Shown piece after piece: positions 44,610 through 53,627 of a stretch of DNA of 64,000 nucleotides. Under the pieces are notes generated by a model, which saw nothing but the letters and a program-made list of their open reading frames with translations, was not told where the DNA came from and did not search any database. Numbering within the stretch: position 1 is the stretch's first letter; the number at the start of each line of letters is the position of its first letter. The position numbers and the translations under genes were made by a program. The stretch is from Streptomyces lincolnensis (lineage in GTDB: Bacteria > Actinomycetota > Actinomycetes > Streptomycetales > Streptomycetaceae), in contig NZ_CP016438.1 of assembly GCF_001685355.1 (NCBI RefSeq), forward strand, positions 7,998,001-8,062,000, written 5' to 3'.

Positions 44610-46130
44610 ATGACGGCTCCGCTGGACGTGCTCGTGGTGGGCGCGGGACCGACCGGACTCGCGCTCGGCGCACAGCTGGGTGCGCACGGGGCCCGCTTCC
44701 GGATCGTGGACCGCTGTCTCGACCGGGTACGGGAGTCCAGGGCGCTGGCCGTCCAGCCCCGCACGCTGGAGGCGCTGGCCGGGTTCGGGATCACGGAGGA
44801 ACTGGTCGCGCGGGGCAACCCGACGGCCCGGCTGTGCCTGCATCTGCCGCGCAGGGTGGTGCGGCTGCCGTTGTTCGACATCGGCTGCGACGACACGCCG
44901 TACCCCTTCCTGCTGTTCCTCTCGCAGGCCGAGACCGAGCGCGTCCTGGGCGCCTGGCTGGCCGCGCGGGACGTCGAGGTCGAGCGGGGCACGGAGCTGG
45001 TGCGGGCGGAGCGGGAGGGCGGCCTCGTCGTCTGCCGGCTGCGGCGGGACGGGGCGGAGGAGACCATGCGCGCCCGGTACGTCGTCGGCTGCGACGGCGC
45101 CCACAGCACCGTACGGACCCAGGCGGGCATCGGCTTCGAGGGGTACGCCTATCCGCAGACCTTCCTGCTGGCCGACCTGGAGGTCGACGGGCTGGAACCG
45201 GGCTCCGCGCACACCTATCTGACCGGCGCCGGGATGCTGTTCTTCTTCCCGCTCGGGGAACCGGCCACCTGGCGGATGCTCGCGATGCGCCCGCCCGGCA
45301 CGCCCGTCGACGCCGAGGTGACGACGGAGCTCCTCCAGGGGATCGTCGACCACTGGACGTCGGACGGCCTGGTGCTGCGCGACCCGGTGTGGGCGACCGC
45401 GTTCCGCCTCCACAACCGAGGCGCCGCCCGTTATCGCTCGGGCCCCTTCTTCCTGGCCGGCGACGCGGCGCACATCCACAGCCCGGCCGGCGCCCAGGGC
45501 ATGAACACCGGCATCCAGGACGCCCTGAACCTGGGCTGGAAACTCGCCCAGGTCTGCCACGGCAGAGCGCCGGAACGGCTGCTGGCGACGTACGAGAGCG
45601 AGCGCGCCCCCGTCGGCCGCAGCGTCCGCGGCCTCACCGACCGGGCCTTCACCGTCGCCACGGGCCACCACCCGCTCCTACGGCTGGCCCGCACCCGACT
45701 CGCCCCGCACCTGGCCCCGTTGGTGCTCCGGTCGACCGTCCTGCGCACGCGGATCTTCCGTACCGTCTCGGAACTCGGCATCCACTACCGGCGCAGCCCG
45801 CTCTCCCTGGCCGGAACCCGCCCGCCGGCGCACGGCCCGCGGGCCGGGGACCGGCTGCCCGACGTGCCGCGCGGCCTCCAGGCACGGACCTCCGCCCCCG
45901 GCTGGCACCTGCTCCTCACCGGCCCGCCCCACCTGTGGTCCGACGAACGCCTCGCCCCGCTCCTGCGCGGCCGGGAGGACCTCGTCACCGTCCACCGCCT
46001 GGCCGCGGAGTCCCCCTGGCCGGACGTCGCCCAGGGCCTCGTACGCCCGGACGGCCACCTCGGCCATGTGGCCCGGGGCGCGCACCTGGCCGGCCTGCGT
46101 GCTTATGCCGACCAGTGGCTTCCCGTCTGA
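44610..46130 (+). CDS. FAD-dependent aromatic hydroxylase (PheA/TfdB family)
   Basis: The 506-residue flavoprotein monooxygenase carries the three FAD signatures of class A hydroxylases: GAGPTGLALGAQLGAHG at the start, GCDGAHSTVR near 165, and LAGDAAHIHSPAGAQGMNTG near 285. A thioredoxin-like C-terminal region follows. Such enzymes hydroxylate phenols or polyketide aromatics with NAD(P)H and O2. The gene stands alone, so it may be catabolic or for tailoring of a specialised metabolite. A hairpin follows. Confidence 0.9.
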   Translation: MTAPLDVLVVGAGPTGLALGAQLGAHGARFRIVDRCLDRVRESRALAVQPRTLEALAGFGITEELVARGNPTARLCLHLPRRVVRLPLFDIGCDDTPYPFLLFLSQAETERVLGAWLAARDVEVERGTELVRAEREGGLVVCRLRRDGAEETMRARYVVGCDGAHSTVRTQAGIGFEGYAYPQTFLLADLEVDGLEPGSAHTYLTGAGMLFFFPLGEPATWRMLAMRPPGTPVDAEVTTELLQGIVDHWTSDGLVLRDPVWATAFRLHNRGAARYRSGPFFLAGDAAHIHSPAGAQGMNTGIQDALNLGWKLAQVCHGRAPERLLATYESERAPVGRSVRGLTDRAFTVATGHHPLLRLARTRLAPHLAPLVLRSTVLRTRIFRTVSELGIHYRRSPLSLAGTRPPAHGPRAGDRLPDVPRGLQARTSAPGWHLLLTGPPHLWSDERLAPLLRGREDLVTVHRLAAESPWPDVAQGLVRPDGHLGHVARGAHLAGLRAYADQWLPV

Positions 46131-46149
46131 CGATCACAGGGCGCGGGCT

Positions 46150-46169
46150 CCTCGGCATCACCGAGGTTT
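46150..46169 (+). terminator. Hairpin with T-run after the hydroxylase gene
   Basis: CCTCGG (46150-46155) pairs with CCGAGG (46161-46166) across CATCA, followed by TTT, 19 nt past the stop codon. Confidence 0.6.
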
Positions 46170-46195
46170 GGATCATCGGGGTGTGGACCATCGGG

Positions 46196-46562
46196 GTGTG
46201 GGCCGAAACGGCGCCACCGTGGTCCTGCCGGGCAGTCACCACCGGGGCGACGAGCGGCAGTCGGCCGACGACGACACCCGGGTGCGGGCCGTCACGCCGC
46301 CCGGCTCCTGCGTCTTCTTCGTCGGCACCCTGGGGCATGGGGCGGCGCCAACGCCTGTGCCGACCCCCGTCTGGCCGTCACGGCCCAGTACTGCGAGCCC
46401 TGGCTCCGAACGCAGGAGGTGTTCAGCCTGTCCACCACCCGCGACACGGTCCGTGCGGTGTCCGAGGACATCCGCCGGATGCTCGGCTACAGCATCCATC
46501 CGCCCTTCCTCGGCATGGTCGAGGGCATGCACCCCAAGCGCCTGCTCGACCCCTCCTCCTGA
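46196..46562 (+). pseudogene. Broken phytanoyl-CoA dioxygenase (PhyH) fragment
   Basis: The first part reads NGATVVLPGSHHRGDERQ and VTPPGSCVFFVGTLGHG. Then, one frame over, GANACADPRLAVTAQYCEPW, TRDTVRAVSEDIRRMLGYSI and HPPFLGMVEGMHPKRLL end at the TGA 46560-46562. Together they match the C-terminal half of bacterial PhyH dioxygenases. One base appears missing near 46342, where the family has WHGGGAN. The N-terminal half, which would include the HxD iron ligands, is absent. A 15-bp tandem duplication (46172-46201, ATCATCGGGGTGTGG-type) marks the broken left edge. Confidence 0.8.
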
Positions 46563-46636
46563 AGGCCGCGGCGGGCGCCGCCCGTACACGGAATCGGTGT
46601 CGGCCCTCCACGCCCCGACCACGTTCGTCTGCTCGC

Positions 46637-47737
46637 ATGGCCGGAAGGCCGGAAGGCCGGATGCGGACACGGAGACAGGAGGCACACCGGCGATGGAACG
46701 CCCTCAGGACCACAGCAGCACGGCGGCACCCGTGGCATCGGAGGCATCGGCGGCACCGGCTGTCCCGACGACGGGCCGGGCCGTCCGCCGGAGAGGACGC
46801 GCGGGCCGACCGGACGGCGAAGCGGGCCGTCACCGTCTTCCCGCTGCTCGTGCTGGCGGCCGGTGGTCTCGGCCTGGCCCTGCCGTCCTGGTTCGAGGGC
46901 GGCAAGCCCGCCATTCCCTATCTGCTCGGCCTGGTCATGTTCTGCATGGGACTGACGATGACCTCGCAGGACTTCCACACCGTCGCCAGGCGGCCGTGGG
47001 TGGTCGCGCTCGGCCTGGTCGCCCACTACGTGATCATGCCGGGCCTGGGCTGGGCGATCGCCCACGGGCTGGACCTGGCACCCGAGTTGGCCGTGGGAGT
47101 GATCCTCGTCGGATGCGCCCCCAGCGGCACGGCGTCCAATGTGGTGACCTTCCTGGCCAGGGGAGACGTCGCGCTGTCGATGTCCGTGGCGACGGTCTCC
47201 ACCCTGCTCGCCCCGCTCCTGACGCCCTATCTCGTCCTGCTGCTGGCCGGGCATCTGCTCGACGTCGAGGCCGGACCGATGGTCGTCGACATCCTCAAGA
47301 CCGTGCTGGTCCCGGCCGTCGCGGGCCTGCTGGTACGACGTGTCGCGGGCGCCCTGGTCCGACGGTGCCTGCCCGCGCTGCCCTGGTTGTCCGCCGCCAC
47401 CGTCGGGGTGATCGTCCTGATCGTGGTGGCCGCGAGTGCCTCCGCGCTCAAGGACGCGGCCGTCGTCGTCCTGCTCGCCGTGGTGCTGCACAACGGCCTC
47501 GGCCTCGCCCTCGGTTACGGAGCGGGCCGGCTCGCCCGGCTGGAACCCGCCGCCAGCCGGGCCATGGCCTTCGAGGTCGGCATGCAGAACTCCGGGCTCG
47601 CCGCCTCTCTCGCCGCGACCTACTTCGCCCCGCTGACCGCGCTCCCGGCCGCCGTGTTCTCGGTCTGGCACAACGTCTCCGGTGCGCTGGTCGCGGCGTG
47701 GATGAACCGCCGTTCGCCGAAGAAGACCTCGACGTGA
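46637..47737 (+). CDS. Bile acid:sodium symporter-family transporter (N-terminus disturbed)
   Basis: The transporter core is intact, with about nine helices of the BASS family (LLVLAAGGLGLALPSWF, VILVGCAPSGTASNVVTFLA with the GCxPxGxxSN Na-site motif, AFEVGMQNSGLAASL). The N-terminus is odd. In the core frame the start would be ATG 46637, giving a 366-residue protein with an Arg/His-rich start of poor coding character. ATG 46693, behind GGAGG, opens a sensible N-terminus (MERPQDHSSTAAPVASEASA) in a different frame that would need a 1-nt shift near 46790 to join the core. Either the gene has a real frameshift or the assembly has an error there. Confidence 0.75.
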   Translation: MAGRPEGRMRTRRQEAHRRWNALRTTAARRHPWHRRHRRHRLSRRRAGPSAGEDARADRTAKRAVTVFPLLVLAAGGLGLALPSWFEGGKPAIPYLLGLVMFCMGLTMTSQDFHTVARRPWVVALGLVAHYVIMPGLGWAIAHGLDLAPELAVGVILVGCAPSGTASNVVTFLARGDVALSMSVATVSTLLAPLLTPYLVLLLAGHLLDVEAGPMVVDILKTVLVPAVAGLLVRRVAGALVRRCLPALPWLSAATVGVIVLIVVAASASALKDAAVVVLLAVVLHNGLGLALGYGAGRLARLEPAASRAMAFEVGMQNSGLAASLAATYFAPLTALPAAVFSVWHNVSGALVAAWMNRRSPKKTST

Positions 47738-47774
47738 ACACCCTGGAAGGCGGGCCGGGCGGTCGCTGCCCAGG

Positions 47775-48497
47775 TCAGCAGCAGGAGCAGTCGTGCGCTT
47801 TCCGGTCCGTGGCCTCTGAGACCTCCGTGCCCCCTGCGGCCTCCGTGGTCACCGCGGCAACCGGCACGGCACAGCAGCCGTCGCCCCGCCACGCGTCCCG
47901 GCCCTCCTTGACCGCCACGGCGGCGATCACCAGGGCGGCGATCGGGTCGGCCCAGCTCCAGCCGAACAGGGAGTTGGCCAGCAGGCCGACGAGCAGGACG
48001 GCCGACAGGTAGGTGCACAGCAGGGTCTGCTTGGAGTCGGCGACGGCCGAGGCGGAACCCAGTTCGCGCCCGGCACGGCGCTGGGCGGCGGACAGGAACG
48101 GCATGACCGCCAGCGAGAGCGCGGCCAGCACGATGCCGACCGTGGAGTGCCGGGCCTCCCCGGCGCCGCCGAGGGCGCGGACGGCGTCGACGGTGACGTA
48201 GGCGGCCAGCGCGAAGAAGGAGACCGCGATGATCCGCAGCGCGGTCCTCTCCCGTGCCTCCCGCACGGCGTGCTCGCGCGCCGAGAACTGCCAGGCGACC
48301 GCGGCCGCCGAGGAGACCTCGACGACCGAGTCCAGACCGAAGCCGATCAGGGCGGTGGAGGAGGCGATCGTCCCCGCGGTGATCGCGACGATCGCCTCGA
48401 TGACGTTGTAGGCGATGGTGGCGGCGACCAACAGACGTATGCGCCGGGCCAGTTGGGACTGGCGGTCGGGTGCGGTACCGAGGGATGTCACCGTCAT
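47775..48497 (-). CDS. Cation diffusion facilitator-type transporter with Cys-rich tail
   Basis: The 240-residue protein has six helices of the short cation-transporter (CDF) group (LLVAATIAYNVIEAIVAITA, LIGFGLDSVVEVSSA, SASAVADSKQTLLCTYLSAV). The Asp residues of helices 2 and 5 (FGLDSVVEV, VADSKQ) would bind the metal. The C-terminal cytoplasmic domain usual in CDF proteins is replaced by a short tail with CCAVPV and a final HDCSCC, probably a metal-capturing end. It overlaps the upstream cmtR-like gene by 1 nt and is likely induced by Cd, Pb or Zn. Confidence 0.88.
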   Translation of the reverse strand: MTVTSLGTAPDRQSQLARRIRLLVAATIAYNVIEAIVAITAGTIASSTALIGFGLDSVVEVSSAAAVAWQFSAREHAVREARERTALRIIAVSFFALAAYVTVDAVRALGGAGEARHSTVGIVLAALSLAVMPFLSAAQRRAGRELGSASAVADSKQTLLCTYLSAVLLVGLLANSLFGWSWADPIAALVIAAVAVKEGRDAWRGDGCCAVPVAAVTTEAAGGTEVSEATDRKAHDCSCC

Positions 48498-48847
48498 CAG
48501 CAGCAGCCCTTCTCGTCCGCGTCCGCGCAGGTGCGGTCGGCCTCGACGGCGAGGACGGCGCCGCGCAGGTCGTCCAGGGCGTGTCCGAGGCGGCCGTCGG
48601 CCAGTTCGTACCGCACCCGGCGGCCCTCGGGAACGGCGACGACGATCCCGCAGTCCCGCAGACACGCGAGGTGGTTGGAGAGCCGGGTGCGGGAGATCTC
48701 CAACTTGTCGGCGAGGTCGGCCGGATGGGCCGGGGCATCCCGCAGCGCGAGCAGGATGCGGCAGCGGATCGGGTCGGCGAGCGCGCGGCCGAAGCGGGCC
48801 AGGGCGTCGATGTCGGAGGCGATGGACAGCACACCGCGACGATACAC
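48497..48847 (-). CDS. CmtR-type ArsR/SmtB metalloregulator
   Basis: The 116-residue (or about 110 from the GTG at 48829) repressor closely follows Mycobacterium CmtR: ALARFGRALADPIRCRILLA, then HLACLRDCGIVVAVPEGRRV. The two cysteines of HLACLRDC correspond to C57 and C61 of CmtR, which with a C-terminal cysteine bind Cd or Pb. The C-terminus here holds CADADEKGCC and can supply the third ligand. It is first in a two-gene operon with the metal transporter. TGAATTCA upstream may be its operator. Confidence 0.9.
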   Translation of the reverse strand: MYRRGVLSIASDIDALARFGRALADPIRCRILLALRDAPAHPADLADKLEISRTRLSNHLACLRDCGIVVAVPEGRRVRYELADGRLGHALDDLRGAVLAVEADRTCADADEKGCC

Positions 48848-48854
48848 AGAATCT

Positions 48855-48862
48855 TGAATTCA
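48855..48862. promoter_or_regulatory. Palindrome upstream of cmtR, possible metal-repressor site
   Basis: TGAATTCA is a perfect 8-bp palindrome that extends imperfectly (CTTGAATTCAGG), 8 nt upstream of the ATG at 48847. ArsR-type repressors bind such AT-rich dyads, which stand out in this GC-rich DNA. Confidence 0.4.
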
Positions 48863-48953
48863 GGAAACCCTGAACCATTCTCCGCCATCCCGAACCATCC
48901 ACTGTCCGGACCCGGTCCCCTCCCCGCCACGCCGTTGGTTACGATCTGCCGCG

Positions 48954-49403
48954 ATGAACAACCGGCGCCAGGGACCGCGGGGCGGGGCGGGGAACACGGC
49001 CCCCTTCGTCGTGCTGCGCTGCGCCGCCCTGCTCGCCGCACTGATGTGGGTGCTGCCGATCTGCACCCACACCTCTGCCGAGACCTCCGCCGAGCCCTCC
49101 CCGCCGGTGGCCGCCTCGGTCTCCGCCGGCGGGACGACCGCCGGACCGCCCGTCCTCATCGGCGCCGTCGCGACCGTCGAGGCCGACCGCACCTGCCCGA
49201 GCAATCAGCACGGACCCGGCGACGCGCACGGCCGCTCCACGACCTGGGCCGCCGCGAACACCGCCTCGCCCCTGCCCGCGCCCTGCCCCCGAGCCGTGGA
49301 CGTCTCCGCCGCCGGCCCGCCCGGCACGTCGGCCGCCCGAGGCGCACCGCCCGATCTCGCCCACACCCCCGGCATCCACCAACTCCAGGTCCAGCGGATC
49401 TAG
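48954..49403 (+). CDS. Small exported protein of unknown function
   Basis: The 149-residue protein has an N-terminal basic segment and one hydrophobic helix (VVLRCAALLAALMWVLPICT), then a Thr/Ser/Pro/Ala-rich low-complexity part with two cysteines. It could be an anchored or secreted protein. No family was recognised. It lies upstream of the DUF3105 gene on the same strand, with a 144-bp gap. Confidence 0.6.
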   Translation: MNNRRQGPRGGAGNTAPFVVLRCAALLAALMWVLPICTHTSAETSAEPSPPVAASVSAGGTTAGPPVLIGAVATVEADRTCPSNQHGPGDAHGRSTTWAAANTASPLPAPCPRAVDVSAAGPPGTSAARGAPPDLAHTPGIHQLQVQRI

Positions 49404-49547
49404 GAGCGGCACCGCACGGCCACGTGCCCGCACGCACCACCGTGCCCGCCGCCCCCGTCCCGCCGCCGCACACGCGAGCGCGCCGGACACCCTCACCCGA
49501 ACCGCACCACCGCGCTCTCACCTGTGCGGTGGGGACAAGGACATGCC

Positions 49548-50195
49548 ATGGGATCGTCCCGAATCAAAGCCCAGCGCGCCGAACGCCGCGCCAAGGTGGA
49601 AGAAATGCGCCGCGCCCAGGAGGCACGCGACCGCCGCAACCGCATGATCACCTGGATCTCCAGCGGGGTCATCGTCGCCGGTGTGATCGGCGGCGGCTGG
49701 TACCTCGTGGACCGCAGCCAGGATCAGAACGCGGCCGAGGAACGCGCGGCCGCCGCCCCGATCAAGGGCGAGCGCACCTTCAAGGACCTCAGCCAGAACC
49801 ACGTCACCAAGCCGGTCGACTACAAGATGTCCCCGGCGGTCGGCGGGGACCACGACCAGGTCTGGATGAACTGCAACGGCGACGTCTACGACCGGGAGAT
49901 AGCCGAGATGAACGCCGTCCACTCCCTCGAACACGGCGCCGTCTGGATCACCTACAACGACAAGGCCGCCGACACCGACGTCAGCGCCCTCAAGGACAAG
50001 GTCCAGGGGACGCCGTACACCCTCATGAGCCCCTACGCCGACCAGTCCTCCCCGATCACCCTCTCCGCCTGGGGCAGGCAACTGGCCGTGAACTCCGCCT
50101 CGGACCCCCGCGTGGACACCTTCCTCACCAAGTACGTCCAGGGCGACCAGACTCCGGAACCGGGCGCGGCCTGCACGGGAGGGAAGTCGGCCTGA
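49548..50195 (+). CDS. DUF3105 membrane-anchored protein
   Basis: The 215-residue protein starts with a charged cytoplasmic helix (MGSSRIKAQRAERRAKVEEM), has one membrane segment (MITWISSGVIVAGVIGGGWY) and an external DUF3105 domain. Hallmarks are YKMSPAVGGDHDQVWMNCNG, VHSLEHGAVWITYN and YADQSSPITLSAWGRQL. The HxxHG-like His residues may bind a metal. Function is unknown. ATG 49548 follows AAGGA. Confidence 0.9.
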   Translation: MGSSRIKAQRAERRAKVEEMRRAQEARDRRNRMITWISSGVIVAGVIGGGWYLVDRSQDQNAAEERAAAAPIKGERTFKDLSQNHVTKPVDYKMSPAVGGDHDQVWMNCNGDVYDREIAEMNAVHSLEHGAVWITYNDKAADTDVSALKDKVQGTPYTLMSPYADQSSPITLSAWGRQLAVNSASDPRVDTFLTKYVQGDQTPEPGAACTGGKSA

Positions 50196-50213
50196 GCGGG
50201 CCCGCGTCCCGAA

Positions 50214-50254
50214 CCACCGGCCGGCCGGGCGCCGCGCGCGTCCCCGGTCGGTGG
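50214..50254. terminator. Hairpin between DUF3105 and SDR genes
   Basis: CCACCGGCCGG (50214-50224) and CCGGTCGGTGG (50244-50254) pair in 10 of 11 positions around a 19-nt loop, between convergent genes. Confidence 0.5.
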
Positions 50255-50309
50255 AGCCCGGGCCGCCGGAGGACGAGCTGCCCGACGCTCCCGGGATCCG
50301 CCGAGTCGG

Positions 50310-51041
50310 TCAGAGCACGGTGCCCGTCTCCTCGGCCAGTGTCCGCAGGAGGCGGTCCTGGAAGTCCTCGTCGTGGACGGAGCCGTGGGGTTCCAACTGT
50401 TCGCCGTAGTACCAGTAGCCGCCGGTGGTCAGGGCCTGCGGATCGTCGCTGGAGGCGAGCCACTCCTGCGTGCGGTGGCCGAGTTCGAGGTCGTCCGGTG
50501 CGTTCGGGCCGCCCATCTTCGTGGGCACCCAGCCCGGATCGACGGCGTTGCTCAGCACTCCGGGGCGCAGCCGGGCCACCGCCGCCGCGAGCGCCGTGAC
50601 GAACAGTTTGCTGTCGGAGTAGGAACCCGCCTTCCCGCCCCGCCAGTCGACCCCGTCCGTCGAGGGACGCCCGTCGAAGTGCGAGCTGCTGCTCAGGTAC
50701 ACCAGCCGGCGCGGCCCGCGCAGCAGGGCCGTGACCAGATACGGCGCGATCACGTTGACCGGCATGACGGCCGGACCGCTCCACACCCCGGCGTTGTGGA
50801 TGACCGCGTCGAGCGGCTTGCCGTCGTTCAGTTCGGCGGCGACGCGCCGTACGGCGTCCCGCTCGGCGAAGTCGCCCACCACGACGTGCGCCCCGCGGTC
50901 GGACAACGCGTCGAGACCCGCCGCGCGTTCCGGGTTCCGCGCGTGCACCACCACCTCGTGCCCGGCGGACAGCAGCGAGTCCGCCGCGGCCCGCCCGAGA
51001 CCGTCCGCGGAACCGGTCACCAGGATCCGACTCACGATCAC
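50310..51041 (-). CDS. Short-chain dehydrogenase/reductase
   Basis: The 243-residue SDR enzyme has the NAD(P) motif TGSADGLGRAAA at the start, DAVIHNAGVW in place of NNAG, and catalytic Ser and Tyr/Lys in LSSSSHFDG and YSDSK. The C-terminal region includes VLSNAVDPGWVPTKMGG, typical of the WW-oxidoreductase-like and retinol dehydrogenase-like groups. Substrate is unknown. Confidence 0.9.
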   Translation of the reverse strand: MIVSRILVTGSADGLGRAAADSLLSAGHEVVVHARNPERAAGLDALSDRGAHVVVGDFAERDAVRRVAAELNDGKPLDAVIHNAGVWSGPAVMPVNVIAPYLVTALLRGPRRLVYLSSSSHFDGRPSTDGVDWRGGKAGSYSDSKLFVTALAAAVARLRPGVLSNAVDPGWVPTKMGGPNAPDDLELGHRTQEWLASSDDPQALTTGGYWYYGEQLEPHGSVHDEDFQDRLLRTLAEETGTVL

Positions 51042-51222
51042 ACCCGCCTCTCACTCGCGTGCCGGGGACAGGCTTCGACCGTATCCTCCCCGGTGCTCAG
51101 GACGCGAAGACGCCGCCGGCCGGCGCCCCATGGACGGGTGAGGGGAAGGTCGCGCGGGCAGTAGGCGGGCAGTCCCTCCACGGCCTGCCGCATCCCGCCT
51201 ACGCCTCCGCGTCTCCCCGCCT

Positions 51223-53565
51223 TCACACCACAGCGCCCGACCCCCGCGCCCGCCCGCGTCGCTCCAGCGGACGGCGCGATCCGCTGTCCTCGCCGCGCTC
51301 GGGGCGCACCGGCGGCGCCGGGTGGTTGCCTTCGAGCTGCACGGCGATCGGTACGGCGGTGAAGACCGTCGACGCCATGCCGATCACCACGCCGGCGATC
51401 AGCGCCACGGAGAAGTCCGCGAGCGAGTCACCGCCGAGCACGGCCAGGGCCGCCAGGATGAACAGCGCGCCCAGACCGGTGTTCACCGTGCGCGGCAGCG
51501 TCTGGATGACGGCCCTGTTCGCGGTGGTTTCCAGGTCCGCCGCCGGATCGCGGCGGCGCGCCTCGCGCACCCGGTCGAAGACGACGACGGTGTCATTGAC
51601 GGAGTACCCGATGACGGTGAGCAGGGCTGCCAGGAAGACGCTGTCGACGGGCTTGCCGAGCCAGGCGAACAGGCCCACCACGAGCAGCACGTCGTGCACC
51701 ATGGCCGATACCGCCGCGGCGGCGAACGTCCACCGGAATCGCACGCTGAGGTAGATCAGCTGGGCCGCGACGGCGATGCCGAGCGTGATGAGCGCGTTCC
51801 GGCGCAGCTCGTCGCCGAGGCTCGGGCCGATCAGCTCGTCCCGCTCGACGGTGACCTCGCCGCCCTCCGCCGCCAGCGCCGTTTTGATCGTGTGCTGCTG
51901 GTCGTTGCTCAGCTCACCGGTGCGTACCGAGATGTCACCGTCCCCCGACTCCTGCACCAACGCGCGCGGGAACCCGGCGTCCGAGACCGCCGACCGCGCC
52001 GCGTCAACGTCCACGGGCTTGCTGGTGCTGTACTCCACCAGGCGCCCGCCGGTGAACTCCACCCCGAAGTCCAGACCCCGCAGGCCGATTCCGGCGACGG
52101 CGACCACGATCAGCAGCGCGCTGACGCCGAACCAGCGGCGCCGGTGGTGCACCAGGCGGGGTTTGCGGTGCGCGAGCCAGGTGCGAACCCGGCCGGTGGA
52201 GGCGATCCCGGTCAGACCGGGCCGGTTGCGCACGAAGCGGCGCCGGATCACGAGGTCGGCGAGGACCCTGGTGATCACCAGGGCCGAGATCATCGAGACC
52301 AGAACACCGATGGAGAGCGTGACGCCGAAGCCTTTGACGGGTCCGGTCGCGAAGAAGAAGAGCAGGCCGGCCGCGAGCAGCGTGGTCACATTCGAGTCGA
52401 CGACCGCGCTCCAGGTCTTGTCGAAGCCGGTGCGCAGCGGCTTGTCCAGGTGCGCCGAGGCCGACTTCAGGGCGCGGACTGCCAGGTACTCCTCGCGGGC
52501 ACGCTCGAAGACCAGCACGTTCGCGTCCACCGCCATGCCGATCGCCAGGACGAAACCGGCGAGTCCGGGCAGTGTCAGGGTCGCGCCCAGGGCGACCAGC
52601 GCGGCGTAGGAGATGAGCCCGTACAGCGCGAGCGCGATGGTGGCCAGGGCGCCGAGCAGCCGGTAGACGACGAGGATGAACAGCCCCGTCAGGGCGAGCC
52701 CGATGATCGCGGCCTGGGCGCTGGCGGCGATGGCGTCGGCACCGAGAGTGGGGCCGACGGTGCGCTGCTCCACGACCTCCACGGGCACCGGCAGCGCGCC
52801 GCCCTTGACGAGCGCGGCCAGCTCGCGGGCCTCTTCCCGGCCGAAGCCGCCGGTGATCTGCGTGGAGCCGCCGGAGATGCCGACCTCGCACGCCACGTCC
52901 GGGTTGACGCCGGGCGCCGAGAGGACCTTGCCGTCCAGGACGATGGCGACGCGCCGCTCGGGGGCGCCCTGCGGGGCACAGGCCGCCGCCCCGGTGATCC
53001 GTGCCCAGTCCTTGCCCGCCTGCCCGCGGAAGGAGAGGTTGACCGTCCAGCCCGACATCGTCTGCTGGTCGAGCACCGCCTCGGCGTCCTTGACGCCCTC
53101 GCCGGTGAGGGCGGTGGGCCCCAGCCTGAGGAACGCGCCCTGCTGGTCGGGGTCGGCCAGGGTGCGCGAGCCGTCCTTGGCCGGCGCCCCCTTGTTCTCA
53201 TCCTGCTTGTCCGTCGCGCCCTGCACCGGGTGGACGGTCAACTGCGCGGTGCGGCCGATGACTTCGGCGGCCTCGCGCGGATCCTGAACGCCGGGCAGCT
53301 CGACGAAGATCCGCTGCTGTCCCGACCGGTACAGGCTCGGCTCGGACACGCCGAGCGCGTCGACCCGCTGGCGGAGCACCTCCAGGGCCCGCTGGGTGGA
53401 TTCGGCATCGGCCTTGACGACGGGTGAGTCCTTGGTCTCCAGGACGATCTGGGTGCCGCCGCGGAGATCGAGGCCGAGGCGGGGGGACTGGGTGAGGGCG
53501 AAGAAGAGCGAGGCGGCGATCACACCTAGGGCGACGATCGCCCGCCACATGGGCGCGCGAGACAT
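51223..53565 (-). CDS. secDF: SecD-SecF fusion, protein translocase accessory subunit
   Basis: The 780-residue membrane protein joins SecD and SecF in one chain. The SecD half (1 to about 440) has the signature GLDLRGGTQIVLET, a P1 head domain and helices 2-6 with GMAVDANVLVFERAREE. The SecF half (about 470-760) begins RGLDFGVEFTGGRLVEY and has YSVNDTVVVFDRVREARRRD. SecDF uses the proton gradient to pull proteins across the membrane after SecA. Streptomyces normally has separate secD and secF near the RuvABC/Apt genes, so this fused form is probably an extra copy. ATG 53565 is chosen because GTGGAG precedes it and the first helix follows directly. Confidence 0.92.
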   Translation of the reverse strand: MSRAPMWRAIVALGVIAASLFFALTQSPRLGLDLRGGTQIVLETKDSPVVKADAESTQRALEVLRQRVDALGVSEPSLYRSGQQRIFVELPGVQDPREAAEVIGRTAQLTVHPVQGATDKQDENKGAPAKDGSRTLADPDQQGAFLRLGPTALTGEGVKDAEAVLDQQTMSGWTVNLSFRGQAGKDWARITGAAACAPQGAPERRVAIVLDGKVLSAPGVNPDVACEVGISGGSTQITGGFGREEARELAALVKGGALPVPVEVVEQRTVGPTLGADAIAASAQAAIIGLALTGLFILVVYRLLGALATIALALYGLISYAALVALGATLTLPGLAGFVLAIGMAVDANVLVFERAREEYLAVRALKSASAHLDKPLRTGFDKTWSAVVDSNVTTLLAAGLLFFFATGPVKGFGVTLSIGVLVSMISALVITRVLADLVIRRRFVRNRPGLTGIASTGRVRTWLAHRKPRLVHHRRRWFGVSALLIVVAVAGIGLRGLDFGVEFTGGRLVEYSTSKPVDVDAARSAVSDAGFPRALVQESGDGDISVRTGELSNDQQHTIKTALAAEGGEVTVERDELIGPSLGDELRRNALITLGIAVAAQLIYLSVRFRWTFAAAAVSAMVHDVLLVVGLFAWLGKPVDSVFLAALLTVIGYSVNDTVVVFDRVREARRRDPAADLETTANRAVIQTLPRTVNTGLGALFILAALAVLGGDSLADFSVALIAGVVIGMASTVFTAVPIAVQLEGNHPAPPVRPERGEDSGSRRPLERRGRARGSGAVV

Positions 53566-53627
53566 GAGTTCTCCACGATGGGCAGGCAGACGGAGCCGAC
53601 GTCTGTGCCGGGCACGGAGGCGAACGG

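Noticed and set aside
41611..44673. 1020-codon open frame on the minus strand
   Set aside because: It runs through a methyltransferase, a GT87-like gene and YnfA in the wrong frames or strand and has no coherent domain.
44561..46630. Upstream part of the long frame that ends in the symporter
   Set aside because: It overlaps the aromatic hydroxylase in a wrong frame, giving Arg/Pro-rich text; only the part after about 46790 is coding.
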